A stretch of DNA of 64,000 nt from contig CM060487.1 in NCBI GenBank assembly GCA_030544225.1, positions 2,790,001 through 2,854,000 of the forward strand. The letters run 5' to 3'. The translations under genes and the position numbers were made by a program. Positions 52,004 through 61,994 of the stretch are shown piece after piece. Position 1 is the stretch's first letter, and every line of letters starts with the position of its first letter. The stretch comes from Skeletonema marinoi (taxonomy: Eukaryota > Bacillariophyta > Thalassiosirophyceae > Thalassiosirales > Thalassiosiraceae). The notes beneath the pieces were generated by a model. It had not been told where the DNA came from. It was given only the letters and a program-made list of their open reading frames with translations, and searched no databases.

Positions 52004-54160
52004 ATGGAGCAAGTACAATCAATTCTCGAGCGCATGGTCGCCCCCCTCAAAGATCTACGTGATCGAGGCATCTTCACCCAAGAAGAAATCCACTCCATCG
52101 TCCAACGTCGTCGTTCCTCGGAAATGACCTTGCAGCGTCGATCGGGGGTGCGTAAAAGTGATTATTTGCGGTATATTGAGGAAGAGGTGCTGTTGGAACG
52201 ATTGAGGAAGTTGAGGAAGCAAAAGGTGTTGCTTGAGATGCGGAATAAGAAGAGGGAGGCTCAAGAAAACGATGAAGAGGAAGAGGACGATGAAGAACCT
52301 GGCAGAAGAAAAAAACATGCCTATCAAACATCCGGTCCGGGAGATGCTCACATTGTATCCCACCTTCATTTCATTTATCAACGTACACTCAAGAAATTCA
52401 AGTATCCAATAGACGTAGTGCTGAACTATGCTCAATTTGCACGAGATTTCAAGTCGTTTCACATGATGAGTCGAATTTACGCCGAGGGTTTGCAACACCA
52501 CCCCCGTGAGGAGGGACTTTGGATTGAGGCTGCAAGCTTTGAGTTCTTTGGATATGTCGCTCAAGATTATGAAAATGGACCGCAGATTGGAGGGGAGACT
52601 TCGACTGTGATGGGGAGTAGTATTCAGAATGCACGTGTGTTGATGCAGCGTGGATTACGTATTAATGGGAAGAATTCGCAGGAGTTGTGGTTGCAGTATT
52701 TTGCGTTGGAGTTGCATTATGTGCAGAAATTGCGTGGGAGGCGTGAGATATTGGAGTTGGGGTTGAATAAGGATGGGCTTCCACTTGAAGATGAAAGTGA
52801 AGGTAGTGATGAGGAGAATGATCAAGGCAAACGTGGTGTTCAGCTGCCAAGTACGCTGTTGTTACCTTCTCAAATCATCTTCAAGAATGCTATCAAGGCT
52901 ATCCCCGGTAACATTCAATTTCGCCTGCGATTTGTAGAAACATGCCGTATGTTTCCACAAACAGAACAGCTGGAACAGTATGTTATGGACAGCGTCACCG
53001 AAGACTTTGGAGAGAGCGTAGAAGGATGGGTTGCAAGAATTAGTTATGCAGACGAAGGATGCAAGAAGCGTGCTTCAAAGAGAGGAACAGGCAACGAAGA
53101 CGTGGGATTCTTGTCAGTTGACAATGAGGAAGATGAAGGCCGTCCAACGAAAAAGGCCCGGAAAGAGAGTGACCCCGCTCTGGCTCTCATTGATGAAGCA
53201 CTCGAGGCTGTCCCAACTCCACCTATGTACTTGGAATGTGCTCGGTTCTTGCGTATGCGGATAAAGACTCTTCTTGAAGGAAGAGATGAGGATGAAATAA
53301 AGTACCTGCTACAACCTAGTGAGAATTCGGTGGAAGCAGCACAGCGCCACGCAGAAATATTGGATGGGATTTATTTGTCAGCAAACGAGAACAAAGTGTC
53401 TTCTACCTCATTGACACTTGACAACGCCGACTTTCTCTTGAGTATAGGACTACCAGCGAAGGCGGAACAGGTACTTGCCGCAGCTTCACGTGCTGATATC
53501 GTAGATGCCAGCCTGCAGCTCAGGTGGTCACAAGTGTCACAGCGAATGGAAGCAGCAGGTATGAAGCCATCATCATCCTCGGTTTCCATTCTTCGCCGGG
53601 CGTTGAGGAACATCCCTATGCACGATAGGGCGTCTTACTTGATGGTGCTTACTGAATTGATGAATCAAATTATGATAACGGGACCACCCTCAAAGGCAGT
53701 AGACGAGGAGCTCAAGGCATTGTTTCAGAAAATGCTACTTGTGGCCCAAGGGTCTGAATTTTCCGTCCGTCCTGAAAGCAAGAACGAAGAGACCGATGAC
53801 GAGGAGCAAAATCTAGCGGCAGTTTTCCTATCTTATTTCAGATATACTGTGCTGAACAATACCTCGGCTTCTCGATCAATCTACACTAGCGTACTCTACC
53901 ATTCAAATTATGGCAAAAAATGCTCAGAAATGAGCGCAGGAGAAATCCAATCAATGCAGCTATTCTATGATGCTTGCATCCAATTCGAAATGACAAACAA
54001 ACCGAGTACATCAAAGGAAAAGAAGTTACACAAACGTCAGCTTTGTAAATTATACGAGTCAGCTGTGTCGTGTTTCTCTAGTGCACAAAACGATAGCCGA
54101 TGGAGAAAAGTTGTTGATGGGTATAGAAAGCAGCTTCAACGTGAGAAGTATAGCTTATAG
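52004..54160 (+). CDS. UTP6: U3 snoRNA-associated protein 6 (small-subunit processome)
   Basis: 718 residues, single exon. The N-terminus is the conserved UTP6 signature: MEQVQSILERMVAPLKDL, the RGIFTQEEIHSIVQRRR helix, then DYLRYIEEEVLLERLRKLRK. A HAT-repeat array follows, with HLHFIYQRTLKKFKYPIDVVLNYAQFARDFKSFHMMSRIYAEGLQHHPREEGLWIEAASFEFF as the clearest pair, and more repeats to the C-terminus. UTP6 is a UTP-B subunit in the nucleolus, needed for 18S rRNA processing. Acidic inserts (NDEEEEDDEEPGRRKKH; SEGSDEENDQGK; DNEEDEGRPTKKARKE, nuclear-signal-like) enlarge it over the yeast protein of about 440 residues; plant forms are near 670. Codon use and single-exon form match ORC4. Confidence 0.9.
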   Translation: MEQVQSILERMVAPLKDLRDRGIFTQEEIHSIVQRRRSSEMTLQRRSGVRKSDYLRYIEEEVLLERLRKLRKQKVLLEMRNKKREAQENDEEEEDDEEPGRRKKHAYQTSGPGDAHIVSHLHFIYQRTLKKFKYPIDVVLNYAQFARDFKSFHMMSRIYAEGLQHHPREEGLWIEAASFEFFGYVAQDYENGPQIGGETSTVMGSSIQNARVLMQRGLRINGKNSQELWLQYFALELHYVQKLRGRREILELGLNKDGLPLEDESEGSDEENDQGKRGVQLPSTLLLPSQIIFKNAIKAIPGNIQFRLRFVETCRMFPQTEQLEQYVMDSVTEDFGESVEGWVARISYADEGCKKRASKRGTGNEDVGFLSVDNEEDEGRPTKKARKESDPALALIDEALEAVPTPPMYLECARFLRMRIKTLLEGRDEDEIKYLLQPSENSVEAAQRHAEILDGIYLSANENKVSSTSLTLDNADFLLSIGLPAKAEQVLAAASRADIVDASLQLRWSQVSQRMEAAGMKPSSSSVSILRRALRNIPMHDRASYLMVLTELMNQIMITGPPSKAVDEELKALFQKMLLVAQGSEFSVRPESKNEETDDEEQNLAAVFLSYFRYTVLNNTSASRSIYTSVLYHSNYGKKCSEMSAGEIQSMQLFYDACIQFEMTNKPSTSKEKKLHKRQLCKLYESAVSCFSSAQNDSRWRKVVDGYRKQLQREKYSL

Positions 54161-54403
54161 TGATAGATGGCATTATTAATCGAGCATTATACAAACCATC
54201 AATTTTATTTAACAGATTATTCGATCCACATGCGAGGTCACTACTTCGTAACTAACACTACCAAAAAGTTAACTTCATTTGTACATCCAACGGAATATAG
54301 CTCCACAGAGTTGACGAATCATCGCAGTGGAGACGATATTTTGTGATGGCTTCAATCTGAGAGACGTGACGTTGCTGCTGTCAATCCCAGCCGAATCAGA
54401 TGC
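54161..54403. other. Short convergent spacer
   Basis: 243 bp of AT-rich sequence between the UTP6 stop and the stop of the next gene on the other strand. Nothing else is seen. Confidence 0.4.
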
Positions 54404-56081
54404 TTAGAGATTGCGCTCTCCAAAACCCCCGGAAGAAGTTGTTAGAGTAGCATTAGTAGGTGCCTCTTCAAGCGAAGCCAGTGAACCTAATGTGGATGTA
54501 ACGTTTGTCTGAGAAGGGCATTCACACTGAGATACATCCGAGTTACAGCATTCAAAGTCCCCGTTGCATTCGCCAGATCCTATATCTTCTATATTGCCAC
54601 AACAAGATTTTTCTCCATTGCTGACGAGACGAAAAGATGACGGGTTAGTTGATACAACCAAAATAATATGTGCCTTGACGAGTCTGCATTTATCATACTT
54701 ACCATGATTTTGCCCCTATTGTTCCAAAGTTTTTCATACATGACTCTTGCCCATTGCAAGACCTCTCTCCAACTGGCCCCGTGTTTTCATGGCATGACTT
54801 AAGGTTATTGCAGGATTTCAACGAAATCGAACCATCATTTTCCAAGCAAGCTTTTACGCCATTGCATGACTCAGGTGCAACGTCTCCATGGTTATCAAAG
54901 CATGCCCTATTATGGTCATTGCAAGAAAGGGTACCGATCGTCCCGCTGTTCTTTTTACAAGCATGCTTGCCATTGCAAGCGAAATGACCAACATCTCCTT
55001 CATTTGTGTTGCATGCGTCAACCCCTAAACAAGAGCAACTCTGAATATCACCTTGATTGTCTATACAAGCTTCGGGACTATTGCAAGCTCCATCACAGAT
55101 GGTGCCATTATTCCCAACACAAGCACCGATATCAGCGTTACCATCACATTGTTTGTCCATGTTGCAACTGAATTCATCAACTTCATCAGCCATAACAATC
55201 TCAAACGATTGCTTAGCAATACATATAGATGGAGGAGGCGTAGCAACATCATTCAAAGTTTCTTCACTGGCATTTTCGCTCTCATTTTCATTCTCAGCTT
55301 CATTTCCATTTTCTTGGGGAACTACTGTAACGGAGGCAGTTTCGCCAACACCTCCTCCTTCTCGGTTGACATCAGTTCGTTTGGAATTGGCTCCAACTCC
55401 AGCTGCGACGGATATAATCACCAAACTGCAGACAACGACGACTGCTCCAATCTTCCATCTACCATACTTTTTGTTGTTGACCTTGGGGGTCTCCTCGGCT
55501 CCGAGTTCATTTGATTGGTTGTCCTCATTTTTGATATAGCCCACAAATTCATAGTCGCCGTTGGATTTGGTAGACCCTTCTTCTCCGTGATCACTTGATT
55601 GATATGAGTTGAGCCCATCACCTACACATTCTTCATCGTCGCCGCCGGAAGTCTCTTCATCTCCGAGTCCACTTGATTGATATTCTTTCTCACCTACACA
55701 TTCTTCATCGCCGCCGATTGATTTGATCTCTTCATCTTCATCTGCGAGTCCACTTGATTGGCTTTCCTCACCATTGATATCGCACATGTATTCTTCCTCA
55801 TCGTCGCCGATTGATTTGACATTTTCTCCATCTCCGAGGCCGCTTGATTGAAATTCTTCATCATCAAGTTCACCTACACATTCTTCCTCATCATTGATCA
55901 CAGCGTCATCTAACTTGAATGCATGTGCGGGCGGTGGAGCGAGATGCTGGTTTGCAATGATATTTGTGACGTGCTCATCAAGCACTTCGTCATCCTGGAA
56001 GGGAGAGAAAACAATAAAAGAATTAGGAGCCCGCCCAGAGCAGCCACGTCTCACAAAATGTTCCATTGAACTCACCGTCAT
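54404..56081 (-). CDS. Single-pass membrane protein with extracellular CNG/NxG cysteine repeats
   Basis: Exons 56081-54703 and 54620-54404 (intron 54621-54702, GTAAGT...CTCGTCAG; splicing makes AKS-C-NGEKSCC), about 531 residues. A further in-frame 81-bp intron at 56075-55995 is possible (GTGAGT...CTTCCAG), giving the start MT|DDEVLDEHV. The cytosolic half is an acidic repeat (DEEC-V-G, QSSGLGDEE). One membrane helix (IGAVVVVCSLVIISVAAGVGA) is followed by a linker and a chain of about 8-10 short cysteine repeats (SCNG-x-x-AC-x-x-N-x-G-x-I/V, roughly 18-20 residues each), ending CGNIEDIGSGECNGDFECC. Even spacing suggests a disulfide-braced beta-solenoid-like stalk (inference). I know similar cysteine repeats only from uncharacterised diatom proteins. 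No signal peptide; the helix would serve as signal anchor. Confidence 0.7.
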
Positions 56082-57578
56082 ATTTGTTTTCGCCTTGTGC
56101 TTCTGCTTAAGTTACGAATGCTAATGCCAAACTCGACATCAATAGAACCACCGGCTGGGAATGGTTGTGTGTTGTTGTTGTCGGCACGTGATAAGTAAGT
56201 GCAAAAAAGTTTGACAAGATACATTGGCTTTCTCATACCCGGCACTCAGGTCGTTCCTCTAAGTATCTATGTGGCATGGAATAAGTAAGAACGCTCTATG
56301 TGGCATGGAATCAAGAACGCTCTAGCTAAGATGGCTTGGAAGAGCAGCGGAGAAGAAAAGGAAAGATATTAGGAAGACCACAATGGGAAATGGATCGATC
56401 AGAATTACAGCCTGGGCACTCTGGCTCTTCGGTCACTTTCTGTCATGAGCATGAGAACAAATACAAGTATTTGTTGTGATGCTAATTCATTCGAAGGTGC
56501 CTCCTGATTTCTTCCTTACCCTGCCTTGATCTAACACCATGCCTCTATTGCAGACCAGTGACAAAAGTATTACTCGATAGAGGAACGTGCCAAACCTATG
56601 TCGAACAAGGCGTAGGTGTAGGCGATGCCACGGGATTTTGGAAACTTGTCTACGTGAACATGTTACTTACACTTACGGACCTACTCATTGCCTGGGTGAT
56701 TTTAATTCTGTTTGTACTTATGAAGAACGCCAGGCAGTGTTTGGAAGAAGAAAAGGCCGAGAAAGGATCCGAGCTCGAAGAGCAGATCATCATCATTGTA
56801 CCCTCCTATACTATATAGTTGCACTCCAGGTTCCGAGGAACCTTGGACTTGGAGAATTCTCCCCGTTTATTTGGCACCTATATAGTCGATAAATGCTATG
56901 CTTTTATTAGGTGCCGCCAGGAGCGCAGCGGGAGGGAGCAGGCACAGCACAACATTTTAATATCAAAAGAGGCTAAGTCCATTCTTCACTTCATAATTCA
57001 AGATGTTCAAACTAAGTGGTGTGGTACTGATAGATATCCGTCTGTTGGCTCTATGTCTATACCTATGAGTTGAATTTCCTTTGAACCAATTCTTCTTCGC
57101 TGGGTAGATTGCCGTGGGTCTACTAATACTGCCCCCCCACCCCCCAAACTAATTCCTCCCAATGTCTTCCATACTAATTCCTTTGTTAAATTGAGCAAGA
57201 AAATGACTGAGATCAAATCTCATCGATGCGAAACATAAGTGACCGTCTGTTATTAGTTACCTACTCTTGGCTCTCTCTCTCACTGAATTTCCTTCATTCC
57301 TCTTCGGTTAAAGACTGCCGTTGCTTCAGTAGCCCCCTTCAATTAGTAGTAATTCCTCTCTAGATGAGAAGCAATGCCATTGAACACCTTTCATACTAAT
57401 TCCTTTGTTAAATTGAGTAAGAAAATGATGAAAATCTCAGAGACGCGAAAACGAATAGATGCGATCTTGATGCGAATCCGAAGCGGCATTATTCTTCTAT
57501 CATTATTGCTCTGTGCTCATTATTTCTTGAGCCAAACAACAAGCCAACGCTGTGACTATCAAAAACTGACCACCAACA
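56082..57578. other. Intergenic stretch with a possible small membrane ORF and a promoter repeat
   Basis: About 1.5 kb. A plus frame at 56558-56818 (86 codons from a GTG, no ATG) contains a good membrane helix (LLTLTDLLIAWVILILFVLM) and an acidic end; it could be an exon or relic, with weak support. Nearer the acidic-protein gene, a 37-base sequence starting catactaattcctttgtta occurs at 57170-57206 and again at 57392-57428 with one change, and CTAATTCCTCCCAA-like words occur at 57149 and 59617. These may be promoter elements of the tandem gene pair. Confidence 0.5.
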
Positions 57579-59217
57579 ATGAAATTCTCCATCCTTACCA
57601 TCGCGGGCGCCCTCGCCTCCACTAACGCAGCAGTCCGTGGCGATGCCGCCCTCAAGCTCAAGAAGATGCAGAAGCTCTCCACTGTCAACAAGAATGCCTT
57701 CCACGTCGTCCGTCGCATGAACGAGGAAGGTGACGGTGACGAGGAGGCTGCCGATCAATATCAATATGAAGACAATGCTGATGCTGATCAAGCAGTCGAT
57801 GAAGAAACTGGCTCCGGTGTCAAGCCCTACATGTGTGTTACCGCCACATTGTACGATGGAGGCACTGCGTCCTTCATGTCGTTCACCCAATCCGGCGATG
57901 GCGGCGAGAGCGCTGAGTACATAACTGATATCAATTCCTTTATCTCCGTGCGTGGTCAGATGTATGCCCAAGAAATGGCCAACACGTGCGAATACTGCGA
58001 GATGGAAGGTTTGCGTGATCTTTGGTAAGTGATGCGTGTGTCTGCGTTGCCCTTTCTAATCTCTTCAAAGACTAACACAACATATGCACATATTGCTTGT
58101 CTTGCATCTTGTATTTTACCCAACAGTGAACAGTTTCAAGACATGGACTCGAATACGGCGCAAGTTTTGGCAGCTATGGACACAGAGAACTTTGAAGCAT
58201 ACCTCCTAGCGATGTATCAGGAGGACGAGGATGCGGATGAGGATGCGGATGAGGGGGAGGACGAGGAGCTTTCGGATGAGGTCCGTGCCTACTACACATA
58301 CAGCAAAGGAGGCAACACTGGTGCTCAGGCACTTATTAATCTCTGCTACAAATGTGAAGAGGAGTGCGACGATGACGAGTTGCAACAATACTACGAGGAG
58401 ATGGTCGAAGATTACGCGAAGGAGGAGTCTTTGTGCGTAGAGACCAATGATGGACGCTACATTGGTTACACTTGTGGAGCCGACGGCTCATCAATTGAGC
58501 TTGCAGTGTTCCAGGATAATGAGTGTACGGTAATGTCAGATACACAAGATGGCTACAACATGGCATCGATGTGGTACAACAGCAAGAATGATGAGGAGGC
58601 TAGGATGATTGGCGAAATGCAAATGATGACGCAAATGTATTCCAGCGAATTCTCTTGCCAAATGGGTGCTGACAGGTCCCAGGATGGAGGAGATGAAGTA
58701 AGTACACAATGTGCCTACTGTCCTTGTTCGGGTCCAAATGCCCTCTTATCATTCTTTCTGCTTCTTCCTCAACTCATTGCAGGACGCCGACGAGAATGAG
58801 AGTGAGTTTTGCGAAAACCTACTTGCCGAGTCCATTTCCAAGGATGACTGCGCTGCCGATGGCGACTACAACTACCAGAACCAGGGAGAGGGCGAGGACA
58901 TGAACGAATACGCAGCCGATGAAGCTGAAGAAAGTACTGGTGTCATGATTAACTCCGATGATATTGAAGAAGTCTGCGGCACAATTCTTGCGATTGAAGA
59001 AGCTTTGGTAGAGGAAACTTACGTTAATCCCTACACCGGAACGCCTTTCAGTGTTATGTCGGAAAGTGCTGCGAACCGTCTCTCTAGTGGTGCTATCATT
59101 GGCATTACGACCCTCGTCGCTGCCACTATTGCTGCTGCTGGTTTTGCCTTGGGCAAGTTCACAAGGACGAAGTCTGAACTCGAGGAGCCTGTGTTCCAGG
59201 GCAGCCCTCTTCATTAA
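57579..59217 (+). CDS. Acidic secreted single-pass protein, tandem copy 1
   Basis: Exons 57579-58024, 58127-58697 and 58783-59217 (GT-AG introns of 102 and 85 bp), 483 residues. Signal peptide MKFSILTIAGALASTNA, then a short basic stretch (LKLKKMQKL). The long outer part is very acidic with paired cysteines in modules: CVTATLYDGGTASFMSF...TCEYCEMEG, then LW-C-EQF, AYYTYSKGGNTGAQALINLCYKCEEEC, CVETNDGRYIGYTCGADGSSIEL, CTVM, and FCENLLAES...DDCAADG...EVCG. A C-terminal helix (AIIGITTLVAATIAAAGFAL) and a basic tail (GKFTRTKSELEEPVF) give type I topology. No family recognised. Asp/Glu-rich secreted domains can bind calcium or cations (inference). The next gene is a close copy. Compared with it, this copy has extra acidic inserts (EADQYQYEDNADADQAVDE; EDEDADEDADEGEDEE). 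Confidence 0.8.
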
Positions 59218-59739
59218 ACGTTTTGGTATTCTTGAAAGTGATTGAGTGTGCCGAAGGCCGAAGTACATATATGTTGAGAAGATTGTGGATCGTAAGAGGA
59301 TTAGGATAGGAGTACTAAAATGTTTAACTGCGTACAACATGCTATGAAGGTGATGTCGTTCTTCTTACTTTTCTTGTCTACAAAAGATGCTGCTATCTCT
59401 GTATTGCTTACTACATACAATGGGCGCGCAGGGAAGTGAGAAAATAGTGGGTTCTTATGACGCCGTGCGTCAGGACACCGTCTTTATCTTTTATTGGCTC
59501 TTTCTTGGCTCGCGGGCGCTCTCTCAAGTGAATTTCGATGGTACTATCAATTCCTCTCGTACAATATTCTTAAAAGATTTGCCGCTTCAGGTCAGAGTCG
59601 GCCCCCTCAGTACTAATTCCTCCCAAAGTAAGAAGCAATGCAGAGATCAGATCTCATGTATGCGAAAAGCGAAGCGAACACATTTCCTCCTCTCCTCATC
59701 ATAAAATACGCTGACCTACAACTACAATACCAACCAACG
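59218..59739. promoter_or_regulatory. Spacer between the tandem acidic-protein genes
   Basis: 522 bp containing the 3' region of copy 1 and the promoter of copy 2. The word ACTAATTCCTCCCAA (59616) and the nearby ATCAGATCTCATG.ATGCGAAA are shared with 57147-57230 upstream of copy 1, so promoter parts were duplicated along with the gene. Confidence 0.5.
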
Positions 59740-61310
59740 ATGAAAATCTCCACCCTTACAATCGCGGGCGCCCTCGCCTCCGCGAACGCAGCAGTCCGTG
59801 GCGATGCCGCCCACAAGCTAAAGAAGATGCAGAAGCTCTCCAACGCCGTCAACAAGGATGCGTTCCGAACCCGTCGCATGGAAGAAACTGGCTCCGGTGT
59901 CCAGCCCTACAAGTGTGTTACCGCCACAACATACGATGGCGGCACTGCGTCCTTCATGTCGTTCACCCAATCCAACGGCGACGGCGAAAGCGTTGAGTAC
60001 ATGACTGATATTGGATCCTACATTTCCATGCTTGGTCAGATGCGTGCCCAAGAAAAGGCATACACATGCCAATACTGCGAGATGGATGGTTTGCTTGATC
60101 TTTGGTAAGTGATGCATGTGTCTGCGTTGCCCTTTTAAACTCTTAAAAGACTAACACAACACATGTAAATATTGCTTGTCTTGTATATTAACCAACAGTG
60201 AAGACCAGTTCGGGGACTACACTACGGCGGCAGAATTGGCAGCTATGGAAGACGAGGAGTTTGAAGCATACCTCCTAGATACAGCGGATGATGATGCGAT
60301 CCGTTCCTACTACACATACAGCAAAGGAGGCAACACTGGTGCTCAGTCACTAATTGATCTCTGCTACAAATGTAATCGGAGGTGCGACAACGATGGAATT
60401 CAAACATACTACGAGACGATGGTCGAAGATTACGCGGCGGGGGAGTCTTCGTGCGTAGAGTCCAATGATGGACGCTACATTGGTTACACTTGTGGAGCCG
60501 ATGGCTCATCAATTGAGCTTGCAATGTTCCGGGATGATGAGTGTACGGTAATGGGTTATAAACAAGATGCCTTCAAAACGGCATCCAATATGTACAACGG
60601 GAATAATGAGGAGGCTAGGATGATTGGCGAAATGCAAATGATGACGGAAATGTATTCCAGCGGAATCTCTTGCCAAATGGGTGTTGACAGGTCCCAGGAT
60701 GGAGGAGATGAAAATGAAGTAAGTACACTATGTGCCTACTGTTCTTGTTCGGGTCCAAATGCCCTCTTATCATTCTTTCTGCTTCTTCCTCAACTCATTG
60801 CAGGACGCCGACGAGGATGAGAGTGAGTTTTGTGAAAACCTACTTGCCGCGTCCATTTCCAAGGATGACTGCGCTGCCGATGGCAACTACCAGTACCAGT
60901 ACCAGGGCGATGGAGAGGGAGAGGAAGAGGGAGAGGAAGAGTACGAGGACGAATACGCAGCCGAAGCAGCCGACGCAGCCTACATTGTAGCTAGAGATGG
61001 TTCTGTGATGATTAACTCCGATGATATTGAAGAAGTCTGCGGCGCAGTTCTTACGATTGAAGAAGCTTTGGTGGAGGAAACTTATGTTAATCCCTACACC
61101 GGACCGGATTTCAGTGATATGTTGGAAAGAGCGAACAGTCTCTCTAATGGTCTCTTCGCTAGTGCTCGTGATCTCTCTACTGAAGCTATCATTGGCATTA
61201 CGGCCGCCGTCTTTGCTGCTTTTGCTGCTGTTGGTTTTGCAATGGGCAAGTGCACAAGGACAAAGTCTGAACTCGAGGAGCCTGTGTTCGCGGGCGGCAC
61301 CCTTACTTAA
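59740..61310 (+). CDS. Acidic secreted single-pass protein, tandem copy 2
   Basis: Exons 59740-60104, 60199-60718 and 60804-61310, 463 residues; both introns sit at the same codons and phases as in copy 1, and even intron sequences are alike (for example tgtgtctgcgttgccctttt in intron 1, and most of intron 2). Same layout: signal peptide MKISTLTIAGALASANA, acidic cysteine modules with CVTATTYDGGTASFMSF, YTYSKGGNTGAQSLIDLCYKC, GRYIGYTCGADGSSIEL, a TM helix (AIIGITAAVFAAFAAVGFAM) and tail GKCTRTKSELEEPVF. Differences lie mostly in acidic low-complexity inserts: here a GEGEEEGEEEYEDEY block before the last module. The pair arose by a fairly recent tandem duplication and both copies look intact, so both are probably used. 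Confidence 0.8.
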
Positions 61311-61994
61311 ACGTGTTGGTATTCTTGAATGTGATTGAGTGTACAGAAGTTCGAGTAGATTTATGTTTAAAAGAGTGTGCATCGTACGAAGAGATGATTA
61401 GGATTAGGTTAGGAGTACTAAAAAGTTTAACTGCGTACAAGTTTCATGCTATGAAGATGATGTCGTTCTCCTTATTTTTCTGTTTACAGAAGATGCTGCT
61501 CTAGGAGTGGGCGAGGTGGTGGACTGTGGTGAGTTGGAGTTGGAGAGCAGCAAGGGTGACCCCAAAACAGTTCCACTGGCCGCTACCATATCTCCTCTAC
61601 GAGAGACTTCAGTTTTGCTAACCAAGCGTAAAAAAGCTTGCTACCCCGTGGCCGAGCGAGCATTTGCAGCATCAGGTAGGGAAATTCATCTCGTCGAACC
61701 AGCAAGTGGCAAGGAGTGCCTGAATTTGTGTGCTGCACCTTGAGGGGAAAGGTCTTGCTTCAGATCACGCGAAGAGAATTTCGATTTAGATCAACCTTGC
61801 AAGTAGAAAATTATATGTAAAGAAAGATGTGGAAGATATGAAATGCTAAGAAGATCTTCATTACGTGCTAAGTCACTAAGCTATCAGACGTTAGCATTAC
61901 ATAATGCTTAATCATAAGAGCAAGTCGTCTAGTCTCTACAGCTGAAGAAAAGCTAACTTCTCTTTGTACCATCTTATCCGACACATCTTCAGGC
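61311..61994. other. Convergent intergenic stretch, no gene supported
   Basis: 684 bp. The first part resembles the 3' region of copy 1 (59218-59400: tattcttgaa.gtgattgagtgt, aggagtactaaaa, gtttaactgcgtacaa), so the tandem duplication included the 3' flank. A 78-codon frame at 61507-61743 is open but not protein-like. Confidence 0.5.

Noticed and set aside
56558-56818. 86-codon frame with a good membrane helix
   Set aside because: No ATG start and no sign of a full gene or convincing exon partners; mentioned only within the intergenic entry.
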